From the NCBI GenBank assembly GCA_030706015.1, contig JAUZPI010000070.1, positions 1 through 23,237 of the forward strand: DNA of 23,237 bases, written 5' to 3'. Each line of letters opens with the position of its first letter. The stretch's first letter is position 1. Below the pieces are notes generated by a model. It did no database searches and was not told where the DNA came from. It saw only the letters and a program-made list of their open reading frames with translations. Source of the stretch: Bacillota bacterium (GTDB lineage: Bacteria; Bacillota; Clostridia; Clostridiales; Clostridiaceae). Shown here piece by piece: positions 15,395 to 22,590 of this stretch. Made by a program: the position numbers and the translations under genes.

Positions 15395-16378
15395 TTAGTC
15401 TTCTGCAGTATTTTGTTTTTTGCTGATTAATCTGTTTATTATCTTAAATATAACTAATATTAATATGACTCCTACTACAGCAGATGCAATATATCCGATT
15501 TTTTCCGAATGACCTGCTAGTAAGTAATCTTTCATAATTGCATTGAAACTAACTCCATTTTTCATTCCTTGAGGAATAAAACCATTCAATTTTTTCATTT
15601 CAGTTAAGTTCCATTCTCCCCAAGCAGTGCCTGCCGCAAATAGTCCTATGGGAGTAAGTAAAATCATTGAAAAAATTAAAACGTACAATGGTTTTATACT
15701 AAGCTTATCATCACCATATACACTCTCTGGCGACACCCTTTTTATATAGGCAAGAACCCCTGCAGAAACTATTCCTTCCACAAAACCCGCCACCAGCAAA
15801 TGTGGTATAAGCATAGCAGGAATAGAAAATTTTAATGAATAAGGACAATATAAAGGAAGCCCGCTGTTATCCTTAAACAGTAACGGCTGAATTCCAAATT
15901 GCACCGCAGCACATAAAGCAGCCAGGTTAATTGACAAATAACCTGCAATAAAGGCAGCTGCATAGCTTCGCTTATCACTCTGACTATTCCCCTTTATAAG
16001 CTTATAAGTATAGTATGCTGTAAAAGGCATGATAAAAGCCATGTTGAAAGTATTTGCTCCCAAAGCCAGTATTCCTCCATCACCAAAAAACAATGCTTGT
16101 ATTACTAACGCAATGGTAATAGAAATAACTGCTGCCCAGGGTCCAAGCAATATGGCAATTAATGCTGAGCCTACTGCATGAGCTGATGTTCCACCTGGCA
16201 CTGGAACGTTAAACATCATAGTAAGAAAGGAGAAGGCAGCACAGACGCCAAGCATAGGCAGCTTCTTTCTGGATATTTCGTTTTTTACTTTGACAGCTGC
16301 TCTTTTCCAAACAGGTATCATTGCAGCTCCAAGTACAACGCAGGTAGATGGACTTAAATAATTATCTGGTATATGCAT
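15395..16378 (-). CDS. cbiM: Cobalt ECF transporter substrate-binding membrane protein CbiM
   Basis: A 327-residue metal-binding membrane component. The N-terminus MHIPDNYLSP supplies the metal ligands known in this family (Met1 amino group and His2), and PGGTSAHAVGSAL supplies His67, the third expected ligand. The CbiM core occupies about residues 1-215; the remaining roughly 110 residues add two membrane helices around a loop containing TAWGEW, a region that may stand in for CbiN/PDGLE, which is not encoded separately. GGGGGAG precedes the ATG. It starts the cobalt-transport half of the operon, 80 bases after hemL. I looked for a cobalamin riboswitch in that gap and saw none. Nickel is a less likely substrate given the tetrapyrrole neighbours. 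Confidence 0.93.
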   Translation of the reverse strand: MHIPDNYLSPSTCVVLGAAMIPVWKRAAVKVKNEISRKKLPMLGVCAAFSFLTMMFNVPVPGGTSAHAVGSALIAILLGPWAAVISITIALVIQALFFGDGGILALGANTFNMAFIMPFTAYYTYKLIKGNSQSDKRSYAAAFIAGYLSINLAALCAAVQFGIQPLLFKDNSGLPLYCPYSLKFSIPAMLIPHLLVAGFVEGIVSAGVLAYIKRVSPESVYGDDKLSIKPLYVLIFSMILLTPIGLFAAGTAWGEWNLTEMKKLNGFIPQGMKNGVSFNAIMKDYLLAGHSEKIGYIASAVVGVILILVIFKIINRLISKKQNTAED

Positions 16379-16458
16379 ACTGCTCCCCCTTTATACCTTT
16401 TTCTAATCTACATACTTATTACGGTTTTAAAATGAAAAAGTATCATAAGGTGTATAAA

Positions 16459-17757
16459 TTAAAGTGATTTAAATGCATTCCTAACAGCTTCCACTGTTTT
16501 TCTAATATCCTCATCAGTATGAGTCATTGATATAAAGCAGGCTTCAAATTGTGAAGGCGGCAGATATATTCCCTGCTGAAGCATATTTTTAAAGAAACTT
16601 GCATATTTCTTTGTATCACACTGCTTTGCAGAAGTATAGTCTACTACCTTATCCTTTGAAAAAAATAAAGTTAACATTGAACCAACTCTATTTACTAGGG
16701 CATCAACATTAAATTCCTTAATAGCTGACTCTATACCTTCTTGTAGTAAACTTCCTTTTCTTTCAAGCTCAATATAAACCTGAGGGTTTTCTTTTAAATA
16801 AGTAAGTGTTGTAATACCTGCAGTAACAGATAAAGGATTACCTGAAAGTGTTCCTGCTTGATAAACCGGACCTAGCGGTGCTACATATTTCATTATATCC
16901 TTCTTCCCTCCATAAGCTCCTACTGGCATCCCACCACCTATTATTTTTCCGAAACAAGTTAAGTCAGGCTCCACTTTATATAGACTTTGTGCTCCACCGA
17001 TAGCAACTCTGAAACCAGTCATAACTTCATCTATAATAAGTAAACTTCCATAATCTTTTGTTGTCTTACGAACAAAGTCCATAAACTCTTTAGTTGGAGA
17101 CACAACTCCCATATTCCCAGATACAGGCTCCATTATAACTGCTGCAATATCTGTACCCTGTTCTTTAAATATGTTTTCTACAGACATTATACTATTATAT
17201 TCTGCAACTATGGTATTTTGTGAAATAGTTTCTGGAACTCCTCCACTGCTTGGAACCCCATGAGTTAATGCTCCTGAACCAGCCTGTACAAGCAAACTAT
17301 CTCCATGTCCATGATAGTTTCCTGCAAATTTAACAATCTTATTTCTTCCAGTGTATCCTCTAGCCAGTCTAATAGCACTCATAGTTGCTTCTGTACCGGA
17401 ATTAACAAGCCTTACCATCTCTACAGAAGAAACAAGTTCTGTAATAAGTTCAGCAATTTCAACCTCTAATCTAGTAGGAGCACCAAAACTTAATGATTTA
17501 TCAATCTGTTCCTTTAGTTTTTCATTTACTAACTTATTATTATGACCAAGAATCATTGGCCCCCATGAGCCCACATAGTCTATGTACTCATTGCCATCCT
17601 CATCATAGATTTTGCTGCCATCTCCTCTTACTATAAAAGGAGGTATTGCATCTACATCTCTGAAAGCTCTGACAGGGCTGTTTACTCCTCCTGGGATATA
17701 TTCCTGAGCCTTAGCAAATAATTCTTCAGATACTTTGTATTTATTTATTCCGCTCAT
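16459..17757 (-). CDS. hemL: Glutamate-1-semialdehyde 2,1-aminomutase
   Basis: A 432-residue PLP enzyme that converts glutamate-1-semialdehyde to 5-aminolevulinate, second step of the C5 pathway after HemA. Class-III aminotransferase features are present: VNSGTEATMSAIRLARG, the cofactor-contact GNYHGHGDSLL, IIDEVMTGFR and the Schiff-base lysine K271 in CFGKIIGGGMPVGAYGG. Length is normal. The GAGAGGTGA ribosome-binding site lies inside the last codons of hemB and only three bases separate the genes, so translation is probably coupled. Confidence 0.97.
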   Translation of the reverse strand: MSGINKYKVSEELFAKAQEYIPGGVNSPVRAFRDVDAIPPFIVRGDGSKIYDEDGNEYIDYVGSWGPMILGHNNKLVNEKLKEQIDKSLSFGAPTRLEVEIAELITELVSSVEMVRLVNSGTEATMSAIRLARGYTGRNKIVKFAGNYHGHGDSLLVQAGSGALTHGVPSSGGVPETISQNTIVAEYNSIMSVENIFKEQGTDIAAVIMEPVSGNMGVVSPTKEFMDFVRKTTKDYGSLLIIDEVMTGFRVAIGGAQSLYKVEPDLTCFGKIIGGGMPVGAYGGKKDIMKYVAPLGPVYQAGTLSGNPLSVTAGITTLTYLKENPQVYIELERKGSLLQEGIESAIKEFNVDALVNRVGSMLTLFFSKDKVVDYTSAKQCDTKKYASFFKNMLQQGIYLPPSQFEACFISMTHTDEDIRKTVEAVRNAFKSL

Positions 17758-17760
17758 CTA

Positions 17761-18735
17761 TTATTCACCTCTCAAATATCTAGCTGCATCCTTGGCAAAA
17801 TAGGTTATTATTATATCCGCTCCAGAACGTTTAAGTCCTAAAAGCATTTCCATAACCACTGCCTTCTCATCAATTAAATTTTGACTTGCCGCTGCCTTTA
17901 TCATGCAATATTCTCCGCTCACATTATATGCAGCTAATGGATATGGAAAGTTTTCTTTTAATCTATATATAACATCTTGATAGGCCATAGCAGGCTTAAC
18001 CATTAGGAAATCTGCTCCTTCTTCTATATCCTGCTCAGCTTCTCTTAAAGCTTCAAGTGCATTGCCACTGTCCATTTGGTAAGTCTTTCTATCACCAAAG
18101 GAAGGCGCAGAATGAGCAACGTCTCTAAATGGTCCATAAAAGGCAGAAGCATATTTTACGCTATAGGACATAATAGCAATATCCTCATAGCCTTCTTTAT
18201 CAAGAAGGGTTCTAATGGCTTTAATTCTTCCATCCATCATATCCGAAGGAGCCACTATGTCTGCTCCAGCTTTTGCATGGGATAAAGCAGTTTTTGCTAT
18301 AAGCTCAGCACTCTTATCGTTATCTATATAATGATTATGTAATACACCACAGTGACCATGAGATGTATATTGGCATAGACATACATCAGTTATTACCACT
18401 AGTTCTGGTGAAATTTCTTTTATTTTTCTTATTGCCCTTTGAACAATTCCATTTTCTGAATAAGCCTCACTGCCTGCTTCATCCTTTTCATCTGGCAATC
18501 CAAAAAGAATAATACTATTTATCCCTAGTGACTCTAATTCTCTTATTTCTTCTTCCAGGGTGTCTAAAGAGTAGTAATACTGACCTTGCAAACTAGTCAT
18601 TTCTTTTTTTACTCCGGTGCCCTCCATAACAAAGATTGGATATATTAAGTCTTCTACATTTAATACAGTTTCTCTAACCAGTTTTCTAATGCCAGGGCTT
18701 CTTCTAAGCCTTCTGCCTCTCTTAACTAAATCCAT
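17761..18735 (-). CDS. hemB: Delta-aminolevulinic acid dehydratase (porphobilinogen synthase)
   Basis: A 324-residue enzyme that joins two 5-aminolevulinates into porphobilinogen. The two Schiff-base lysines are in YSVKYASAFYGPF (K194) and FLMVKPAM (K247). The metal site is the zinc/cysteine type: DVCLCQYTSHGHCG gives C119, C121 and C129 in place of the aspartates of magnesium-type enzymes. AGGAGG lies ten bases before the ATG. An out-of-frame ATG five bases from the same site opens a four-codon mini-frame (Met-Leu-Trp-Ile-stop, 18740 down to 18726) that overlaps the hemB start. The 81-base gap upstream contains two DnaA boxes. Confidence 0.97.
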   Translation of the reverse strand: MDLVKRGRRLRRSPGIRKLVRETVLNVEDLIYPIFVMEGTGVKKEMTSLQGQYYYSLDTLEEEIRELESLGINSIILFGLPDEKDEAGSEAYSENGIVQRAIRKIKEISPELVVITDVCLCQYTSHGHCGVLHNHYIDNDKSAELIAKTALSHAKAGADIVAPSDMMDGRIKAIRTLLDKEGYEDIAIMSYSVKYASAFYGPFRDVAHSAPSFGDRKTYQMDSGNALEALREAEQDIEEGADFLMVKPAMAYQDVIYRLKENFPYPLAAYNVSGEYCMIKAAASQNLIDEKAVVMEMLLGLKRSGADIIITYFAKDAARYLRGE

Positions 18736-18764
18736 AGCATAAAAACCTCCTCAATATTTGAAAA

Positions 18765-18773
18765 TTATCCACA
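18765..18773 (+). other. DnaA box 1 (TTATCCACA)
   Basis: A perfect match to the classical nine-base DnaA recognition sequence, followed by AAA. It lies in the gap between cobA/hemD and hemB, 30 bases upstream of the hemB start codon, together with a second identical copy 31 bases away. Occupancy by DnaA is inferred. Confidence 0.65.
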
Positions 18774-18795
18774 AAACAAAATTGGCAAGCTCTAT

Positions 18796-18804
18796 TTATC
18801 CACA
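18796..18804 (+). other. DnaA box 2 (TTATCCACA)
   Basis: The second perfect DnaA-type nonamer, same orientation, also followed by AAA, so the two copies share TTATCCACAAAA. The 31-base pitch is close to three helical turns, which would place both on one DNA face. It lies about 13 bases beyond the stop codon of cobA/hemD at 18817. Confidence 0.65.
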
Positions 18805-18816
18805 AAATATTCAGAT

Positions 18817-20319
18817 TCATACATTTTCAAGTATTGTTTTGAGCATACCATCCAAACTATGCGTCTTAGCACAATAGCAGTTTCTTATTCCTAAATTCTC
18901 AGCAGCCTTTAAGGTTACATCACCAATACATACTGTTTTCTTTTGTGATAATAATTCCACTGCTTTTTTCTCATCCTGTAGAACTTTAATTAAATTATTT
19001 ACACAGGAAGGACTAGTAAATGTAATAAACTCCACTTGTCTCAAAGCTTCCTCTGCCTCATCCTTCGATATATCTGGCATAACATTCTTGTATATGTATA
19101 CTATTTCTGCCTCTGCTTTAGCCTGTTTTATAACCAGTGACAAATTGTTTTCAGCTAAGTCTGAACAAGGTATAAGTACCTTCTCCCCCTGCTTCAGTCT
19201 ATTTAATAATTCTTCACCTAATGCCTCTGACTTAAAACTAGAAGGCATAAACTCAGGTTTCAAGTAATAATTTTGCAGCATCTTCTTAGTAGAGCCACCT
19301 ACTACACAAAGCTTAGCCTTTGAAATAGCTCTTATATCTCCCTTTTTTTCTATTAACCCTTGCATAAATATGTCTACAGCATTGCCGCTTGTAAAGATAA
19401 TCCAATCATACTGCTCAATGTTATCATAAGCCGCTTCCACAGCTATATCCTTAAGATTAGGCTGAATATCTATCGTTGGAAGTAATACTGGTACTGCACC
19501 TATATTTTCTAATTTGCTGCTTAGTTCTTCTGATTGCTGCTTAGCTCTTGTAATCAGCACCTTTTTACCAAACATAGGTCTGTTCTCAAACCAATCTAAT
19601 GAAGGTTTAAGCTTAATTACATCTCCAACCACAATTAATGCTGGAGATTGCATCTTATCTATTTGATTGTGTATGTCTCCTAATGTACCAACTACAGTCT
19701 TTTGATTATTAGAGGTTCCATTAGATATTACTGCCACAGGAGTACTTATAGCTTTGCCATTCTCTATTAATCTAGTTCTGATATTATCTAGATTATTTAA
19801 GCCCATGAAAAACACTAATGTCCCTGTAAGTTTTGCAATAATATTATAATCTATTACTTCTTCATTCTTAGTTGGATCTTCATGTCCTGTAATTACATGA
19901 AAGGAACTGCTTACACCTCTATGAGTTACAGGTATTCCTGCATAAGCAGGCACTGCCGAAGCTGCCGAAACTCCAGGCACTATCTCAAATCTGATTCCCT
20001 GATCTAGAAGATGAAGTGCCTCTTCACCACCTCTTCCAAACACAAAAGGATCTCCTCCCTTTAGCCTGACAACCCGCTTACCTTCCTTAGCCTTCACAGC
20101 TAGAAGCTCATTTATTTCGTTTTGCGGCATAGTGTGATTATTGGCCTTTTTGCCCACATCTATCTTTTCAGCACTAATATTAGCGTAAGATAAAAGGTGT
20201 ATATTTATTAATCTATCATAAACCACTACATCTGCATTTTTAATGCATTCTAGAGCCTTAACTGTTATAAGTCTTTCATCTCCAGGCCCTGCACCGATTA
20301 TATAAACTATTCCATTCAT
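18817..20319 (-). CDS. cobA/hemD: Uroporphyrinogen-III C-methyltransferase / uroporphyrinogen-III synthase fusion
   Basis: A 500-residue bifunctional enzyme. The N-terminal half (about 1-240) is the S-adenosylmethionine-dependent methyltransferase making precorrin-2: GAGPGDERLIT (9-19), VVRLKGGDPFVFGRGGEE (83-100), VPGVSAASAVPAYAGIP and GTLVFFMGL. The C-terminal half (about 252-500) is HemD, which closes hydroxymethylbilane to uroporphyrinogen III (KKVLITRAKQQSEEL, WIIFTSGNAVDIFM, TFTSPSCVNNL). The fusion is common in Clostridium and marks flow toward cobalamin or siroheme. I choose the ATG at 20319 because GGAGG lies seven bases before it; the ATG six codons upstream carries that site inside its own codons. 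It follows hemC by 23 bases. Confidence 0.96.
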   Translation of the reverse strand: MNGIVYIIGAGPGDERLITVKALECIKNADVVVYDRLINIHLLSYANISAEKIDVGKKANNHTMPQNEINELLAVKAKEGKRVVRLKGGDPFVFGRGGEEALHLLDQGIRFEIVPGVSAASAVPAYAGIPVTHRGVSSSFHVITGHEDPTKNEEVIDYNIIAKLTGTLVFFMGLNNLDNIRTRLIENGKAISTPVAVISNGTSNNQKTVVGTLGDIHNQIDKMQSPALIVVGDVIKLKPSLDWFENRPMFGKKVLITRAKQQSEELSSKLENIGAVPVLLPTIDIQPNLKDIAVEAAYDNIEQYDWIIFTSGNAVDIFMQGLIEKKGDIRAISKAKLCVVGGSTKKMLQNYYLKPEFMPSSFKSEALGEELLNRLKQGEKVLIPCSDLAENNLSLVIKQAKAEAEIVYIYKNVMPDISKDEAEEALRQVEFITFTSPSCVNNLIKVLQDEKKAVELLSQKKTVCIGDVTLKAAENLGIRNCYCAKTHSLDGMLKTILENV

Positions 20320-20342
20320 AGCATTTCCTCCATACAAATATA

Positions 20343-21239
20343 TTACTCTCGATATACTTTAAGCTTTTTCCCTAATTTCATGCCGATTTCTTCATATTGT
20401 GATAAGCTTCCAGCTTCTCTGTCAGCAAAAAGCTTTGTACCATCTTTACTGCATACAAAACCTTCTAAGAATATACTAGCGTCCTTAATTACTGCATGTG
20501 CACCTATTGCTATGCTACAATCCCCATTCATTTCTTTTAGAAAAGCTCTTTCAGAAAGTACACACTTAAAATCCTTCTCATTCACAATATTGCTTAATAT
20601 ATCCCTAAGCTGAAGATCTGCTTTCCTAAACTCAATACATAGAGCTCCTTGACCAACTGAAGGAATACAATCATTAACATCTAAGTACTGAGTAATTTTA
20701 TCCTGCCATCCCATTCTTTTTAAACCAGCTGCAGCAAGAATTATAGCGTCGACTTCTCCATTCATCATCTTTTTTATTCTTGTATCTATATTACCTCTTA
20801 AAGGTTTGAAATTTAAGTCAGGACGCAAATTCCGTATTTGAGCAACCCTTCTTAGACTGCTTGTTCCCACTGCTGCTCCAATAGGAAGCTCTGAAAGCAA
20901 TAAACCATCTTTTGAAATTAGTACGTCTCTTGGATCTTCCCTATCCAATACAGCCACTATAGCAAATTCATCAGGAACTACATTAGGCACATCCTTCATG
21001 CTGTGAACCGCTAAATCTATTTCACCATTTCTCAAAGCACTTTCTATTTCTAAAACAAATAATCCTTTACCACCAATTTTGCTTAAACTTTTATCTAGTA
21101 TCTTATCTCCAGTGGTCTTTATTATTTTAATTTCTATTTCTAAATCCGGACAATATTTTTGAATATGTTCTTTTACCACGTTTGTTTGGGTAAGGGCAAG
21201 GGCACTGCCCCTAGTTCCAATAACCATACTTTTCTTCAT
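20343..21239 (-). CDS. hemC: Hydroxymethylbilane synthase (porphobilinogen deaminase)
   Basis: A 298-residue enzyme that polymerises four porphobilinogens into hydroxymethylbilane. Typical motifs are visible: GTRGSALALTQ at the start, HSMKDVP with catalytic D83, GTSSLRRVAQI, LRGNIDTR, and the dipyrromethane cofactor cysteine C241 in MNGDCSIAIGAHA. Length is slightly short but complete. AGAAGG precedes the ATG, and the gene begins 20 bases after hemA. Confidence 0.97.
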   Translation of the reverse strand: MKKSMVIGTRGSALALTQTNVVKEHIQKYCPDLEIEIKIIKTTGDKILDKSLSKIGGKGLFVLEIESALRNGEIDLAVHSMKDVPNVVPDEFAIVAVLDREDPRDVLISKDGLLLSELPIGAAVGTSSLRRVAQIRNLRPDLNFKPLRGNIDTRIKKMMNGEVDAIILAAAGLKRMGWQDKITQYLDVNDCIPSVGQGALCIEFRKADLQLRDILSNIVNEKDFKCVLSERAFLKEMNGDCSIAIGAHAVIKDASIFLEGFVCSKDGTKLFADREAGSLSQYEEIGMKLGKKLKVYRE

Positions 21240-21259
21240 ATGAAACCTTCTTTCTCAAA

Positions 21260-22333
21260 CTATTCACTGCCTGCAGCTGCATCCAGGGTATGAACTTCAC
21301 TATACCTTGCTAATCTTTCATTATCAGCCTTGACTTTTTCTTTATACTTTTCAATATCCTCTTTAATTATTTTCATACCTTCATTATAGGCACTAATGCG
21401 CTTTTCAGTATTTTCCTTAGATATCTTCTGCAAATCATCAATTATATATAAAGTAACTCCATTAATATCCCCAATTGAAGGCTCCACATCTCTTGGCAGA
21501 GATAAATCTAATATACAAAATGGTTTTCCATTGTAATTCTCTACAAACTCATCCTTATGAATAACAAAATGTGGTGCACTTGTACCGCTTACTAATATAT
21601 CTACATCATTTATAACCTTATATCTGTGTTGAAAATCTATACCCGTAACTTTTGGAGATATAGCTTCAAACTCCACTACTTTGCAGTGTGTTCTGTTGGT
21701 TACAAATATCTCATCCACCCCTTCATCTAAAAGATAGGTTATTGCTAATTTACTCATCTTTCCAAGACCCACTACAAGAACTTTTTTTCCCTTTAGCCCA
21801 CCTAAGAACCTATTAACTAATTTTATTCCTATAGCACTAACAGATGTAGAAATCTGAGATATATCTGTAACTGTCTTAATTTTCTTTGCAGTAGTTACAG
21901 CACTTAAAAAAAGCCTATTCAAAACCCTTCCGCTGGCCTTGTTTGAAAGAGCTTCATTATATGCCTCCTTAACCTGACCTAATATTTGATCTTCACCCAA
22001 AATCATTGATTTAAAACCGCTTGCTACTTCAAATATGTGATTGATTGCTTCATCACCACATCTGTAAACTAAGTTTTTTTCTATTTCACCACTGCCTATA
22101 TTGAAGAAAGAGGAATAAAAGTGTTTTATATACTCTCTTCCATTATAGCCTTCTATAACTGCATATATCTCACTCCTATTACAAGTAGATATTATAATGC
22201 ATTCCTTAAGTACAGCTTCTTCTTTTATTTTTTCATATGCTCTTCTTAAACCTTTAGCTGTAAAATTTACTTTTTCTCTTAGTTCAAGTGAACTATTATT
22301 AAAATCAATTCCTGCCATAACAATATTATACAT
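21260..22333 (-). CDS. hemA: Glutamyl-tRNA reductase, short C-terminus
   Basis: A 357-residue NADPH-dependent reductase that turns glutamyl-tRNA into glutamate-1-semialdehyde, the entry to tetrapyrrole synthesis. The catalytic cysteine is C51 in STCNRSEIYA; GFKSMILGEDQILGQVK is the substrate-domain signature and VLVVGLGKMSKLA the NADPH-binding loop; LDLSLPRDVEP and LYIIDDL follow. Most family members have 400-450 residues, with a dimerisation domain after the long spinal helix. Here the chain stops about 40-50 residues into that helix (ending SEVHTLDAAAGSE). hemC starts only 20 bases later, so no frameshifted remainder is hidden. AGAAGGAG precedes the ATG. It is first in the operon. Confidence 0.95.
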   Translation of the reverse strand: MYNIVMAGIDFNNSSLELREKVNFTAKGLRRAYEKIKEEAVLKECIIISTCNRSEIYAVIEGYNGREYIKHFYSSFFNIGSGEIEKNLVYRCGDEAINHIFEVASGFKSMILGEDQILGQVKEAYNEALSNKASGRVLNRLFLSAVTTAKKIKTVTDISQISTSVSAIGIKLVNRFLGGLKGKKVLVVGLGKMSKLAITYLLDEGVDEIFVTNRTHCKVVEFEAISPKVTGIDFQHRYKVINDVDILVSGTSAPHFVIHKDEFVENYNGKPFCILDLSLPRDVEPSIGDINGVTLYIIDDLQKISKENTEKRISAYNEGMKIIKEDIEKYKEKVKADNERLARYSEVHTLDAAAGSE

Positions 22334-22362
22334 ATTATTTTCTCCTTCTATGAATAGTGAAG

Positions 22363-22391
22363 ACTATGCTTTAGAGGATTATTGATGACAA
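22363..22391 (-). promoter_or_regulatory. Candidate sigma-A promoter of the hem/cbi operon
   Basis: On the minus strand TTGTCA (22386-22391) and CATAGT (22363-22368) are separated by 17 bases, matching consensus at five and four of six positions. Transcription would start near 22356, giving a short leader to the ATG at 22333. No cobalamin riboswitch (no GCCACTG-type B12 box) is seen in the region 22334-22590. Confidence 0.4.
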
Positions 22392-22398
22392 TAATTCT
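22375..22398. promoter_or_regulatory. Inverted repeat over the candidate hem -35 box
   Basis: ATTATTG (22378-22384) and CAATAAT (22389-22395) form a perfect inverted repeat around ATGA, and AG/CT two bases outside extends it past one mismatch to 24 bases. It covers the candidate -35 hexamer, the position of a repressor operator. The LacI-type regulator at the end of this operon is one possible binder. Confidence 0.5.
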
Positions 22399-22536
22399 AT
22401 AAAACATAGTTTCTCTCATGGTGATTAATTCCATACAGAAAAGTATACTGCATATTTTTCATTATATATATAACATATTTATTACATTTAAGTATAAAAA
22501 CCAGTTTATTCATGATTTCTTCCATAATGGTTTAAA

Positions 22537-22570
22537 ATCCGCTTGTAGACTTTAATGCCTACAAGCGGAT
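22537..22570 (-). terminator. Terminator of the cysNC-type gene
   Basis: ATCCGCTTGTAG (22537-22548) and CTACAAGCGGAT (22559-22570) form a perfect twelve-pair stem with a ten-base loop. Leftward it is followed by TTTTAAACC. It lies 20 bases past the stop codon at 22591 and separates the sulfate gene from the hem operon. Confidence 0.8.
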
Positions 22571-22590
22571 ATTTTAATGATAACTCAAAT

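Noticed and set aside
16379..16458. Possible cobalamin riboswitch before cbiM
   Set aside because: The gap is only 80 bases and lacks a B12-box-like element or multi-stem structure.
22334..22590. Riboswitch or T-box leader for hemA
   Set aside because: No B12 box, no T-box sequence and no terminator/antiterminator pair on the hemA side; only the upstream gene's terminator and an operator-like dyad.
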